Shown here: positions 22,002-32,003 of the stretch, one piece after another | Layout: the number at the start of each line of letters is the position of its first letter | Position numbering within the stretch: position 1 is the first letter of the stretch | Assembly (NCBI RefSeq): GCF_008033135.1 | Contig: NZ_CP041335.1 | Span: forward strand, 2,733,925 to 2,797,924 | Length of the DNA stretch: 64,000 bases | From: Chitinolyticbacter meiyuanensis | GTDB taxonomy: Bacteria; Pseudomonadota; Gammaproteobacteria; Burkholderiales; Chitinibacteraceae | Direction of reading: 5' to 3' | Translations under genes and position numbers: made by a program | The notes under the pieces: generated by a model | What the model saw: only the letters and a program-made list of their open reading frames with translations | Told to the model about the DNA's origin: nothing | The model's database searches: none

Positions 22002-24018
22002 TCTGTGCCAGCAGGCCGCTGGCACGCTGCACTCGCCGCGCAATCGCTTCCTCCAGCACGCCGGCGCGTGCCTCGATCAGTGTGAAATGCCGGCTGGCAC
22101 GGGTGATGCCGGTGTAGACCAGCTCCTTGGTGACGATGGGGCTGGCCGTGGCTGGCAGCACCAGGGCGGTATGGGCGAACTCCGAGCCCTGCGACTTGTG
22201 TACCGTCATCGCGAACACCGTCTCGATGTCAGCCAGTCGGCTGGGCAGCACCAGCTGCACGCTACCCGAGCCATCGTTGCGGGCAAAGGCCACCCGCAAC
22301 TGCCTGCCACCGTGCCCATCCGGTACCGCCAGCGTGATGCCGATATCGCCGTTCATCAGCCCCAGACCATAGTCGTTCCGGGTGACCATCACCGGGCGTC
22401 CCTCGTACCAGCCATCCAGCGCTGGCAGCAGGCCAGCCAGGCACAGCGCTTCGGCGATCTGCCGGTTCAGCGCCTCCACGCCCCACTGGCCGCGCCGTAC
22501 CGCGCACAGCAGGCGGAACGCGTCGAAGGCCTGCAGCACCACCTGCGCCCAGGCCTGGTGGTCCGCGTCGTCATCGCCCGCCGGCCGCGCCGACTGCAGC
22601 ATACTCAGGTAATGGCGATACCCTGCGGCAGCACCGCGCCCCACGGTGGCAAGCGCGATCAGCGGTGCGACATCGCCATAACGCAGCGTCAGCGCAGCCA
22701 GATCCGGCGGCGGCGATTGCAGCAAGGCCCGTGCCTCGGCAGCGGACTGGCTGTTCACCGCGTTCGCCAGCGCGCCGATGCCGCTGCCGGCGTCAAAGCG
22801 CCGTGAGCGGCGCAGCATCACGGTCTGCTGTGCCAGCGGCCAGTGCACTGCATCGCCGGGAGTCAGTCCCGCCAGCGGTGCGCCGGCCAGGTTTTCCAGC
22901 CACGCCTGCGTGGCTGCATCGTAGTGGCCGCGCTCGGCATCGCGGCAGAGCTCGCCGAGCACTGCGCCGGCCTCGACCGACGCGAGTTGATCCTTGTCGC
23001 CCAACAGCACCAGCCGAGCATGTGCAGGCAGCGCCGCGAGCAGACTGGCCATGGTTTCCAGGTCGATCATCGAGGCCTCGTCGACGATCAGCACATCCAG
23101 CGGCAGCGGGTTGCCGGCGTGATGGCGGAAATGGCGGGTATCGGGCCGGCTGCCAAGCAGCCGGTGCACGGTGCCGACCTCGGTGGGGATGGCGGCGCGC
23201 ACCGTCTCCATCACCTCCAGCGCACTGACCTGCGCGGCGATCGAGCCGGACAGCCGCGCCGCCGCCTTGCCGGTGGGGGCCGCCAGCCGGATGCGCAGCG
23301 CGGCACCGGCCTCGACGGCCGCACCTTGCAGCAGCGCCAGCAGTCGTACCACCGTGGTGGTCTTGCCGGTACCGGGCCCGCCGGTGATCAACGTGAACGC
23401 GCCGCGTGCCGCCAGCGCGCAGGCCAGCATCTGCCAGTCCGGCCCCGCTTCGCGTTGCGGGAATAGCGCGGCCAGCCGCTCGGCCAGACCATCCGGTGGC
23501 AGCAGGTTGGCGGCGAGACGTTGCCGCAGCGCCTGGGCAACATCGTGTTCGTACTGCCAGTAGCGGCGCAGATAAAGCCGACCCGCCTGCAGTATCAGCG
23601 GCGTATTGCCGTCGCCACGGATATCGACGAGCGTGCTGGCGGCCAGCGCAGCCTGCCATTGGGCCAACGTAAGCGCTGCCAGCAATTGCGATGGTCGCAG
23701 CGTCGGCACGTCCTCCTCGCCGTCGGGGGGCAGCGACAGCGTGTCGTCGGGGCTCGTCAGCGCCTGCGCCAGATCGAGGCAGGCGTGGCCGTGGCCGAGC
23801 TGGTGGCTGGTGAGCGCCACGGCCAGCAGCACCGGCGGCGTGGCATCCGGCGCCAGCAGCGCACACTGGCTGACCAGCGCGGCATCGAGCGCACGCAGCC
23901 AGCCGCGCGCCACCCAGGCATCGAGCAACAGCGTGAGGTGTGCGGCCTGCGCCAACGGTGAAAAGTCGTCCGGCAACGGCGCCTGGGTGGCCGCGAGGCG
24001 ATCGGCCAGCCGGCTCAT
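21988..24018 (-). CDS. recD: Exodeoxyribonuclease V alpha subunit RecD
   Basis: 676 residues. RecD is the 5'-3' SF1B helicase of RecBCD, which processes double-strand ends and regulates Chi-dependent recombination. Walker A 'LITGGPGTGKTTTVVRLL' is at about residues 205-222, Walker B-like 'DVLIVDEASMIDL' and motif III 'LVLLGDKDQLASVEAGAVL' follow, and 'DIETVFAMTVHKSQGSEF' with 'VYTGITRASR' close the helicase. The upstream 'TLVDIRGDGNTPLILQAGRLY' is the family N-terminal domain. It starts within the recB stop region (4-bp overlap), so recC, recB and recD are translationally coupled. Confidence 0.96.
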   Translation of the reverse strand: MSRLADRLAATQAPLPDDFSPLAQAAHLTLLLDAWVARGWLRALDAALVSQCALLAPDATPPVLLAVALTSHQLGHGHACLDLAQALTSPDDTLSLPPDGEEDVPTLRPSQLLAALTLAQWQAALAASTLVDIRGDGNTPLILQAGRLYLRRYWQYEHDVAQALRQRLAANLLPPDGLAERLAALFPQREAGPDWQMLACALAARGAFTLITGGPGTGKTTTVVRLLALLQGAAVEAGAALRIRLAAPTGKAAARLSGSIAAQVSALEVMETVRAAIPTEVGTVHRLLGSRPDTRHFRHHAGNPLPLDVLIVDEASMIDLETMASLLAALPAHARLVLLGDKDQLASVEAGAVLGELCRDAERGHYDAATQAWLENLAGAPLAGLTPGDAVHWPLAQQTVMLRRSRRFDAGSGIGALANAVNSQSAAEARALLQSPPPDLAALTLRYGDVAPLIALATVGRGAAAGYRHYLSMLQSARPAGDDDADHQAWAQVVLQAFDAFRLLCAVRRGQWGVEALNRQIAEALCLAGLLPALDGWYEGRPVMVTRNDYGLGLMNGDIGITLAVPDGHGGRQLRVAFARNDGSGSVQLVLPSRLADIETVFAMTVHKSQGSEFAHTALVLPATASPIVTKELVYTGITRASRHFTLIEARAGVLEEAIARRVQRASGLLAQITSG

Positions 24019-27000
24019 GAGCGGTCTCCACGGAACAGCGCGTCAAGCGCGTCGATCAGCGCACGGCTCGGCCGGGCGCGATGGATGCCATGGCCATCCG
24101 CATGCTGACCACGCAGGAACACATAGGCAATGCCGCCCACATGGCGCTCGTAGTCGTAATCAGGCAGCCGTGCACGCAGCTGGCGATGCAGCGCCAGCGT
24201 GTACAGCGTGTACTGCAGGTCGTAGCGATGGCTCAGCATGGCCTCGCGCATCGCAGCCGGGGTGTAGGCATCGTCGTGCTCGCCCAGCCAGTTGGATTTG
24301 TAATCGACCACGTAATAGCGCCCGGCATGCTCGAACACCAGATCGATGAAGCCCTTGAACATGCCGTTCAGTTGCTGGCGCCCACAAGGCGGGCGCGGTG
24401 CGCCGGCCTCGGTGCCTGCGCTGACCAGCGCGTCGAGCGCCGTCACATCGACCCGCTGCGCGGCGAACCAGAACTCCAGCTCCACCTGGTAGCGCGTCAA
24501 GGTGCGCAGCGCCGTGCCGTACTCCAGCAACGGTAGCACCAGCCACTCGCCGAGTGCGCCAGCAAGTGGATCGATCCAGCCCTGCCAGCCGCGCGGCGCG
24601 GCGCGGCGGGCGATCAGGTCGCGGGCAAGCGCAGGCTCTGTGGCGATGCGCGCAAAGCCCTCGCGACCGGCCCACTCGAGCAGGCCATGCAAAAAGCTGC
24701 CGGGGCCGGGGCCGCGAGCGAAGCGGTGCAGCCGGCTATCGCCCAGCGGTGGCGGCGCGGTCAAGCGCATGCCCGGCAACCGTTCCTCCTCGCCCAACCT
24801 TGCTCCCCAGCCTTCGACCAGCTCGATCCGTTCGTCATTGCTAGCCACCTCAGTGAGGCGCAGTGCGGAATAGCTGGCAATCCACCAGTGCTCACGCGCA
24901 GCCCGCAGCGGTTGACGCGCTGCCAGTGCCGGCGCGAAGGCCAGCGCCATCTGCAGCGGTGCCTGGTCCGGCCGCGGCGCTGGTGCCACGGCGATCACAC
25001 CGGGCTGAGCCCAGGCCTGCAGCGCGTCGCCCAGCGCCACCGGGCTGGCCAGTGGCTCGCCGCCGGTCAGCAGGTAGCCGATGGCCGAGCGATGCAGTTG
25101 CGATCCGCGACCGCGCCCCTGCGTCAGGTCTGCCAGCCCCAGCCAGCAACCATGCCGCGCACGGGTCAATGCCACGTACATCAGCCGCACATCCTCGGCC
25201 AGGCGCTCATCGTCGGCGCGGGCCACGTCGTCCACCGAGGGCTTGAAGCGCAGCGCGCGCCGCCCGTCCTCGCGCACCCACAGCGGCTTGTCGCCATCCA
25301 CCGGCCGCAGGCTGCAGGCAAAGGGCAGGAACACCAGCGGGTATTCCAGTCCCTTGGACTTGTGCACGGTCACCACCCGCAGCAGCCCTTCATCGCTTTC
25401 CAGCCGCAGCACCTGCTCGTCCGCCGCCGCGCTGTGCTCGGCAATGCTGTCGGCCAGATGGCGCACCAGCGCGAGCTCACCATCCAGCGTCGCCGCGGCC
25501 TGCTGCAGCAGCTCGGCCAGATGCAGCAGGTTGGTCAGCGCCCGCTCGCCGTCATCACGGGAAAGCAGTCGTTGCGGCAGCGCGAAATCGCCCATCAGCT
25601 GGCGCAACATGGCGAGCACGCCGGCCTGCTGCCAGCGCGCGTGGTAATCGCGGAACTGCAGCACCCGCGCCTCCCAATGACGCTCATCGTCATTGAGCCG
25701 GGCAAGATCGGCCAGCGGCAGCGCCAGCGTGCGGCAGGCCAAGGCCGCGCGCAATGCGCGGTCCTGGCCGGGTTCGGCGCAGGCGCGCAGCAGGAACAGC
25801 AGGTCGCGCGCCTCGGCGCTGGCGTACACGCTGTCCTTGTCCGACAGGTAGACACTCTTCACCTGGCGCACCGCCAGCGCGGCGCGGATTGCCTGCGCTT
25901 CGCGACCATTGCGCACCAGCACCGCGATATCGCCAGGCCGCAGCGGCGTGAGCTGGCCGTCCCGGGTGAAGCCGGCCTTGCCATCCTGGCCCAGCTGCAG
26001 CAAGCGGACGATCGCGCTGGCGCAGGCCTCGGCATAGGTTGCGACATAGCGCCCGCCTGGCAGCGGCGCTTCGCTGGCCTGGTGCCACAGTGTCAGCGCC
26101 GGTGCGGCCTTGCCGTTCACCAGCCAGCGCTCGGCGCGGCCGCGTGCCTTCACCGGCAGGAACGGCAGCGGATTGCCGTCTGCCTGTTTGAACAGGAAAG
26201 CGCCGCGCGGGTGCTGCTCTGCGCTGGCGAACACCCGGTTCACCGCGTCGACCATGGCGTGGCTCGAGCGGAAATTGGTGTCGAGGCTGGCGTGCCGGCC
26301 GGCAGTTGCCATGCGGGCAGCAAGATAGGTGTGGATGTCGGCGCCGCGAAAGCCGTAGATGGCCTGCTTCGGATCGCCGATCAGCAGCAGCGCCGTATCC
26401 GGGCGATTGTCGGCCACCTGGTAGATCGCATCGAAGATGCGGTATTGCAGCGGGTCGGTATCCTGGAATTCGTCGATCAGCGCCACCGGGAACTGGCGGC
26501 GGATCACCGCCGCGAGCTGCGGATTGCGCGTGAGTGCCGCATCGAGCCGGGTCAGCATGTCGTCAAAGCCCAGCTCGGCGCGGCGCAGCTTCTCGCGCGC
26601 CATCCGCGCGCTCACCCAGCTGGACGCGTGCGTCAGCGCATCCGCCGCTGGATCGGGCAACGCCGCGAGTGCGGACGGCAATTCGGTCAAGGCCGCCAGC
26701 GCCGCATCTAGCCAGCCATGCTGCGGCGGCGCGCCGTTCCAGTTCTCCGGCCAGTTTGCCAGCGCGAAGCGGTCGTAGGCGGACTGGCTCAGCTCGGGGA
26801 AGGCCAGCTCGGCGTCGGCCGCCCAAGTGCGTAGCGCGGCCAGCCAGGGCTGGTAGTAGCGGGGCTGGATCTTGCGGCCGTTCACCTTTTTGCTGGCAAC
26901 GGCATCGTCCAGCAGCGCTTCGAGCTGATCGCTCCATGCCGACCACGGCGCCTTCAGTGCGGCCAGTGCCGTGCTGCGCCCGGCCAGCGGGGTGCTCAGT

Positions 27001-27632
27001 ACCTCGGCCAGGGTCCGGTCGGCGCCAGCATTGTCACCCAGCGGTAGCAGTTGCCGCGCCAACGTGTCCGGGTCGCGCCAGCGGCTGGCCACCCAGGCAA
27101 GCGCATCACCGGTGAGCGGATAGCAGTGCATGCGCCAGTAATCCCGCACCGCCTCGGCGCGCAAGGCGGATTCGTCGGTACGCAGGGTCTGGGTGAACAG
27201 GCTGCCGCTGTCGAAGGCATGTTCGCGCAGCATGCGCTGGCTCCAGCCATGGATGGTGGCGACCGCCGCCTCGTCCATCCACTGCGCGGCGATCTCCAGC
27301 CGGCGCGCGCACTGCGGCCAATCGGCTTCCGGGTAATCGGCGCGCAGTGCGGCGAGCACTGCATCGGGCGGCTGTTCGTCGCGGAACACATGCGCGGCCT
27401 CGACCAGTCGCGCACGGATGCGGTCGCGCAGTTCCTGCGTCGCCGCCTCGGTGAAGGTGACGACGAGGATATCCGGTGGCAACAGCGGCCGGGCATGGGC
27501 CAGCTCGCCGCCGTGCCCCAGCACCAGCCGCAAATAGAGCGCCGAGATGGTGTAGGTCTTGCCGGTACCGGCGCTGGCCTCGATCAGCCGGCTGCCGGAG
27601 AGCGGCAGGGTGAGTGCGAGTGGCCGGCTCAT
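24015..27632 (-). CDS. recB: Exodeoxyribonuclease V beta subunit RecB
   Basis: 1205 residues, near the E. coli length. RecB is the 3'-5' UvrD-type helicase plus the nuclease of RecBCD. The helicase shows Walker A 'LIEASAGTGKTYTISALYLR' near residue 20, 'RRQFPVALIDEFQDTDPLQY', 'LLIGDPKQAIYGFRGADIHT', 'VVTVHKSKGLEYPLVFLP' and 'LMYVALTRARHG'. The C-terminal nuclease has 'FKGFIDLVFEHAGRYYVVDY' followed by KSNWLG, giving the D...DYK active site. All motifs are intact, so a full nuclease-helicase is expected. It overlaps recC and recD by 4 bp each. The strong ORF on the opposite strand within this gene is a compositional shadow. Confidence 0.97.
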   Translation of the reverse strand: MSRPLALTLPLSGSRLIEASAGTGKTYTISALYLRLVLGHGGELAHARPLLPPDILVVTFTEAATQELRDRIRARLVEAAHVFRDEQPPDAVLAALRADYPEADWPQCARRLEIAAQWMDEAAVATIHGWSQRMLREHAFDSGSLFTQTLRTDESALRAEAVRDYWRMHCYPLTGDALAWVASRWRDPDTLARQLLPLGDNAGADRTLAEVLSTPLAGRSTALAALKAPWSAWSDQLEALLDDAVASKKVNGRKIQPRYYQPWLAALRTWAADAELAFPELSQSAYDRFALANWPENWNGAPPQHGWLDAALAALTELPSALAALPDPAADALTHASSWVSARMAREKLRRAELGFDDMLTRLDAALTRNPQLAAVIRRQFPVALIDEFQDTDPLQYRIFDAIYQVADNRPDTALLLIGDPKQAIYGFRGADIHTYLAARMATAGRHASLDTNFRSSHAMVDAVNRVFASAEQHPRGAFLFKQADGNPLPFLPVKARGRAERWLVNGKAAPALTLWHQASEAPLPGGRYVATYAEACASAIVRLLQLGQDGKAGFTRDGQLTPLRPGDIAVLVRNGREAQAIRAALAVRQVKSVYLSDKDSVYASAEARDLLFLLRACAEPGQDRALRAALACRTLALPLADLARLNDDERHWEARVLQFRDYHARWQQAGVLAMLRQLMGDFALPQRLLSRDDGERALTNLLHLAELLQQAAATLDGELALVRHLADSIAEHSAAADEQVLRLESDEGLLRVVTVHKSKGLEYPLVFLPFACSLRPVDGDKPLWVREDGRRALRFKPSVDDVARADDERLAEDVRLMYVALTRARHGCWLGLADLTQGRGRGSQLHRSAIGYLLTGGEPLASPVALGDALQAWAQPGVIAVAPAPRPDQAPLQMALAFAPALAARQPLRAAREHWWIASYSALRLTEVASNDERIELVEGWGARLGEEERLPGMRLTAPPPLGDSRLHRFARGPGPGSFLHGLLEWAGREGFARIATEPALARDLIARRAAPRGWQGWIDPLAGALGEWLVLPLLEYGTALRTLTRYQVELEFWFAAQRVDVTALDALVSAGTEAGAPRPPCGRQQLNGMFKGFIDLVFEHAGRYYVVDYKSNWLGEHDDAYTPAAMREAMLSHRYDLQYTLYTLALHRQLRARLPDYDYERHVGGIAYVFLRGQHADGHGIHRARPSRALIDALDALFRGDRS

Positions 27633-30600
27633 GCCAACACCTGCGGCGACGCATCCAGCAGCGGCTGGTAGAGCTGCGTCGCCCAGCGGCCGAACTCGCC
27701 ATCCTGGGTCAACGCGGCGAAATCCGGGTATTGCCGCGCCAGCGCGGCACTTTTTGCCACTTCGCCGGCACTGAAATCGTCGCCATCATAGATCTTGCCA
27801 GCCGCATCCCAGGCGCCAGCGACCTCCTTGCCCTTGTCGCGGGCCTTGCGGTCTTCCTCCAGCCAGCGCAGCGCCGTCTGCATGGCCACCGGCAGCGGGC
27901 GTTGCATGCCGGTGCGCCAGCCATCGAGCAGGCTGCGCAGCACGGCGGCGGCATGATCGCCTGGCAGCGGCGGCCACAGCAGCGTGACATCAGCGCCGAC
28001 CGCGTACACCTGCAGCGGCTCGCCGCAGGCATTGGCCATCAAGCCGGTAAACCAGGCATCGAGCAAGCGATGCCACTTGGGCTTGCCCTCGCGCAGCAGA
28101 TCGCCGGTGAGCGGCAACAGCAGCGCCGGCTCGCCCAGCACATTGCGACGCACACTGCCCTGCCAGGTTTCCAGCACGATGTCGCCGTGGACGAACTGCA
28201 GCGCCAGTGGTGAGGGATCTGCCTGCGGCCATTCCGCCTGCAAGGCGCGATAGCGCGCCACCTGCGCAGCCAGTGGCGCGGACAATGCCTGTTCGGCCAG
28301 CGCACCAAAGCCCCCCACCGGCAAGGCGCCGGCCAGCCGCAGCCGCGCGGCGCCGCGTGCGATCGCCGCCTCGGCCTCGTCCATCTGCAGCGCCTCACTC
28401 AGCATGGCCTCGGCCAATTGGTGGCGCGCAAGGCCATCGAGCGCGAACGGCTCATCGTCGCTGTCATCGTGCGCCACCTCGTCGAGCACCACCTTCAGCC
28501 GCTCGGCGAAGAAAGCCTCGACCGGGTTGCGCAGGAAGCGCCGCAAGGTGGCGAGGTTGAGCGCGGCATCGGGCTGGAACGGCGGCAGTGGTCCGGCCAC
28601 CGCTTCCGGCGCTGCTTCATGGGCGCTCAGCCATTCGCGGGCATAGCTGACCAGGCCATGCTCGCCATCGAAATAGCGTGGGCTGAATGGCTGCAACGGG
28701 TGCTCGGTGGTCAGCGCATGCAGCAACTCGCTGCCGTCGGCGCTGCGCCAGCCACTTGCCAGATGGTCGCGCAGCTGGCCGACCAGCACCGAGGCGGCGC
28801 GTTCGCTGTTGTCGCGCGCGCTGCGGCCCACCCAGCTGATGTAGAGCACGTCACGCGCCGACAGCAGCGCCTCCAGCCACAGGTAGCGGTCGTCGTCGCG
28901 CCGCGAGCGATCGCCCGGCCGGTAGTCGCGCGCCATCAGATCGAAATCGAGCGGAGGCTGGATGCGCGGATAGTCGCCGTCGTTCATGCCCAAGAGGCAC
29001 ACCACCTTGAACGGGATTGCCCGCATCGGCATCAGCGTGCAGCAGTTCACCGCGCCGGCAAGAAAGCGCTGCGACAAGCCGCCGGCATCGAGCCCGGCGA
29101 GCCAGGCCTCGCGCACCACCGTCAGTGGCAGCAACTCGGTGAGTGCGGCGGCTTCGCACAGCGCCAGCCAGTCATCGAGCAGTTGCTGCAGCTGCGCGAC
29201 CAGTGCCTGCTCCTCGTCATCCCCCGCTTCGAAGAACAGCGGCAGCAGCGCCATCAGCCGTTCGCCCCAACCGGTGGGCGTGGCCGGTATGGCCAGCTCG
29301 TCGCGGGCCAGTGCCAGCGCTTCCACCAGCGCATGCAAGGGGCCGACCAGTGCGGCGTCCAGCCCGGCGATCTCGTCGTAGGGAGCGATCTGGTCCAGCG
29401 GCTCGGCGCTGCCGACCGCGTAGCCGAGCAGCATGCGTGCAAGGCCAAAGCGCCAGCTGTTCTGCGTCACGCCGCCCGGCAGGCCGAGAGTGGCGCGTTG
29501 CGCAGCGTCTAGCCCCCAGCGGATGCCGCTGCCGGTGATCCAGCGCTGCAGCGTGGGCAGGTCAGACTCGGCGATGCCGAAGCGCCGTCGCAGCGCGGGC
29601 ACTTCCAGCAAGTCCAGCACTTCGCTGGCGGCGAAGCGGCTTTCGGGCAGTTGCAGCAGGTGCTCCAGCGCAATCAGCAGCGGGGCGCGGCCGCGCTGGC
29701 CCTGGTCGGCCAGCGTGTAGGGGATGTAGCGTGCGTCGCTCGGTGCGATCTGGCCGAACACGGCAGCGATGTGCGGGGCATAGGCGTTGATGTCCGGCAC
29801 CATCACAATCACGTCGCGCGGCCGCAGCGTGGGATCGGCGGAAAAGTGCGCCAGTAACTGGTCATGCAGGATTTCCACCTCGCGCTGCGCGCTGTGCGCC
29901 ACGTGGAAGCGGATCGAGGCATCGCGCGCGGTGTCGATGGCTGGCCAGCGCGCGCGCGTTTCGTTGAGCGGCCGCAGCTCCAGGATGTCGTGCTGCAGCT
30001 GACCCAGCAGCGTGGCAGTACCGGGCTCGGTGAAAAGGTCGATACGCTCGCCGGACAGCGCGCGAAACAAGTCACGGTACGTGGCGGTGTCGTCGAACTG
30101 GTCGAGCAGATTGATATAGTCGCGGCCCTGCTTGCCCCAGGCTGCCAGCAGTGGCTGTGCATGCTGGTGGACCAGCGCCTCGTCGAGCAGCGCGAGCCCG
30201 GGCTTGGCGGCATGGCGATGGCGGGTGCGCAGCAGCGCCTTGTCCTCGACGATGTCGCCCCAGTAGTAGCGGCAGGGATTGTGCACCGCCAGCAGCACCT
30301 GGCAGTGGCGCGACAGCGCGGCCAGCGCCTCGACGGCCTGGGCAGGCAGGGAAGAGAGGCCGAACACCACCACGCGGCGTGGCAGGCCGGGCGGCACGGT
30401 GTCGTGCCCTGCCAGCGCGGCGACAAACGCCTGGTGCACACCGGCACGGCCGCTACCGATCTCGCCCAGGTCCGCCAGCAGCATCCGCCACAGCGCAGCC
30501 TGCCAGCGCTCGTCCTCCGTCAGCGCGCGCAGGCCAGCGCGGGTAGCAATCTCATCGTGGCCATGGGCCCAGGCCGCCAGCCAGTCGGCGCGGTAGACCT

Positions 30601-31060
30601 GGTACTGGTCGAACAAGTCGGCCAGCCGCTCGGCCAATTGGTGGCGGTGACGCAGATCGGCATCGTCTTCCAGGAAGCGCGCCAGCGCCGCGAACTCGGG
30701 CCGATCGCACAGCGCGGGCAGCAGCCGCATCAGGCGCCAGGTGAGCGGTGCCTTGTCGAGCGGTGACGATTCGGGCACCGCGTCGCGGCCGAGCACGGTG
30801 CGATACGCCTGCCACAAAAAGCGCGCCGGCAACTGGATATCCAGTGCGGCGGCAATGCCGCAGCCGCCGGCTTCCGGATCTTCCGCCAGCGCCAGTTTCA
30901 GCCACTGCGCGATGCCGTTGCTGAACACCAGCACCACTTCGTTTTCCAGCGGCGCCAGCGGATAGGCGCGCAGCCAAGACACAGCAAGCGCACGCAGCTC
31001 TTCCAGCCGATTGCCATGGACGATCATCAGGCCGGGAGTGAGCGGAGCGCTGGCGGGCAT
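27629..31060 (-). CDS. recC: Exodeoxyribonuclease V gamma subunit RecC
   Basis: 1143 residues. RecC holds the RecBCD complex together and recognises Chi in the 3' strand. It has inactive helicase- and nuclease-like folds. Family segments include 'MIVHGNRLEELRALAVSWLR', 'LVFSNGIAQWLKLALAEDPE', 'GLSSLPAQAVEALAALS', 'DVIVMVPDINAYAPHIAAVF', 'VVCLLGMNDGDYPRIQPPLD' and 'LRRFLRNPVEAFFAERLKV'. First gene of the recC-recB-recD operon, with no thyA/ptrA genes in between as in E. coli. The ATG 31060 yields MPASAPLTPGLMIVHGNRL; a shorter start just before 'MIVHGNRLEE' is also possible. Confidence 0.95.
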   Translation of the reverse strand: MPASAPLTPGLMIVHGNRLEELRALAVSWLRAYPLAPLENEVVLVFSNGIAQWLKLALAEDPEAGGCGIAAALDIQLPARFLWQAYRTVLGRDAVPESSPLDKAPLTWRLMRLLPALCDRPEFAALARFLEDDADLRHRHQLAERLADLFDQYQVYRADWLAAWAHGHDEIATRAGLRALTEDERWQAALWRMLLADLGEIGSGRAGVHQAFVAALAGHDTVPPGLPRRVVVFGLSSLPAQAVEALAALSRHCQVLLAVHNPCRYYWGDIVEDKALLRTRHRHAAKPGLALLDEALVHQHAQPLLAAWGKQGRDYINLLDQFDDTATYRDLFRALSGERIDLFTEPGTATLLGQLQHDILELRPLNETRARWPAIDTARDASIRFHVAHSAQREVEILHDQLLAHFSADPTLRPRDVIVMVPDINAYAPHIAAVFGQIAPSDARYIPYTLADQGQRGRAPLLIALEHLLQLPESRFAASEVLDLLEVPALRRRFGIAESDLPTLQRWITGSGIRWGLDAAQRATLGLPGGVTQNSWRFGLARMLLGYAVGSAEPLDQIAPYDEIAGLDAALVGPLHALVEALALARDELAIPATPTGWGERLMALLPLFFEAGDDEEQALVAQLQQLLDDWLALCEAAALTELLPLTVVREAWLAGLDAGGLSQRFLAGAVNCCTLMPMRAIPFKVVCLLGMNDGDYPRIQPPLDFDLMARDYRPGDRSRRDDDRYLWLEALLSARDVLYISWVGRSARDNSERAASVLVGQLRDHLASGWRSADGSELLHALTTEHPLQPFSPRYFDGEHGLVSYAREWLSAHEAAPEAVAGPLPPFQPDAALNLATLRRFLRNPVEAFFAERLKVVLDEVAHDDSDDEPFALDGLARHQLAEAMLSEALQMDEAEAAIARGAARLRLAGALPVGGFGALAEQALSAPLAAQVARYRALQAEWPQADPSPLALQFVHGDIVLETWQGSVRRNVLGEPALLLPLTGDLLREGKPKWHRLLDAWFTGLMANACGEPLQVYAVGADVTLLWPPLPGDHAAAVLRSLLDGWRTGMQRPLPVAMQTALRWLEEDRKARDKGKEVAGAWDAAGKIYDGDDFSAGEVAKSAALARQYPDFAALTQDGEFGRWATQLYQPLLDASPQVLA

Positions 31061-31130
31061 CGGATAGTCGGGAAGCGTGGGGGCCGTAGTCTAGGTGAGG
31101 GCGCGCGGACGGGAAAGCCTGTGCATGCGA

Positions 31131-31877
31131 TCAAGGCCCAGGCACATAGGGTGCATAGCCACGGCTGGTGAGCTCGCCGGCCAGCCAGTCTGCGGCGCGC
31201 GCGGCCTCCTGCGCATCGCCGGTCAGCGTGAATTCGAGGTGCACGCCGGCGTGACGGGCATTGCCGAACGACGGCAGGCAGGAGAAGCGCAAGGCGGGAT
31301 GGTTGTCCACCAGTTGCTCCATCAGCGCGATCAGGTCGCCCTCGCGGGCATCGGGTACGATCAGGCTACGCTTTTGCGGGGCTTCACCGGGCCGGTAGAG
31401 GTGATCGAGCACCCACTCCAGCATGGGCCACGCCATTTCCGGGAAGCCGGGCAGCAGGTGATGGTGGCGATAGCTGCAGCCCGCCACCTGGTTCACCGGA
31501 TTCGGGATCAATTGCGCGCCGAGCGGGAATTCCGCCATGCGGATGCGGTGCGGATAGGCGGCATCGCCGCTGCGTGCCACGATGAAGGCGGCCGCCTCGG
31601 CATGCAGCTCCAGCGCTACGTTGGCGGCGAGCGCCAGTGCCTGACGGGTGTGATCGTCCGGCGTGGCACCAATGCCGCCGCAGGAAATCACATGTGCGCC
31701 GACGGACAGCGTCTCGGCAAAGGCTGCGGTCAACCCGTCGCGATCATCGGGCAGATAGCGTACGCCAGCGAGGCCGTGACCGCGCGCCAGCAGGCGTTCG
31801 AGCACCGCGGAAAAGTGCTTGTCCTGACGCCGACCTTCCAGAATCTCGTCGCCAATGATAAAGAGCTGGAAATTCAT
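31131..31877 (-). CDS. CinA/MoCF-type competence/damage-inducible domain protein
   Basis: 248 residues with the molybdopterin-binding (MoaB/MogA) fold at the N-terminus: 'FQLFIIGDEILEGRRQDKHF', 'VISCGGIGATPDDHTRQALA' and 'GAQLIPNPVNQVAGC', plus 'HHLLPGFPEMAWPMLEWVL'. This matches the N-terminal part of CinA, without the PncC deamidase domain. In CinA this domain is linked to pyrophosphatase activity on ADP-ribose or NAD-related nucleotides, and the exact role here is unknown. The ATG at 31877 is the only start that keeps 'FQLFIIGDEIL' near the N-terminus. It is divergent from the ferritin-like gene. Confidence 0.85.
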   Translation of the reverse strand: MNFQLFIIGDEILEGRRQDKHFSAVLERLLARGHGLAGVRYLPDDRDGLTAAFAETLSVGAHVISCGGIGATPDDHTRQALALAANVALELHAEAAAFIVARSGDAAYPHRIRMAEFPLGAQLIPNPVNQVAGCSYRHHHLLPGFPEMAWPMLEWVLDHLYRPGEAPQKRSLIVPDAREGDLIALMEQLVDNHPALRFSCLPSFGNARHAGVHLEFTLTGDAQEAARAADWLAGELTSRGYAPYVPGP

Positions 31878-32003
31878 TGTGAAATCTCCATGACATGGAA
31901 GATTTTGGCTTGCCCTGCCCCTATGCAACGGTTCTAATACCGGCACTTTTCAAGCCTGTTACCGGTTTCCATCATAAACCCGGGAGCCGAAGGAGCTGCA
32001 CCG

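Noticed and set aside
24687..26711. 674-codon open frame on the plus strand opposite recB
   Set aside because: High GC at third positions opens antisense frames. The translation is rich in Gln, Arg and His, with no domains, and recB has all its helicase motifs on the other strand.
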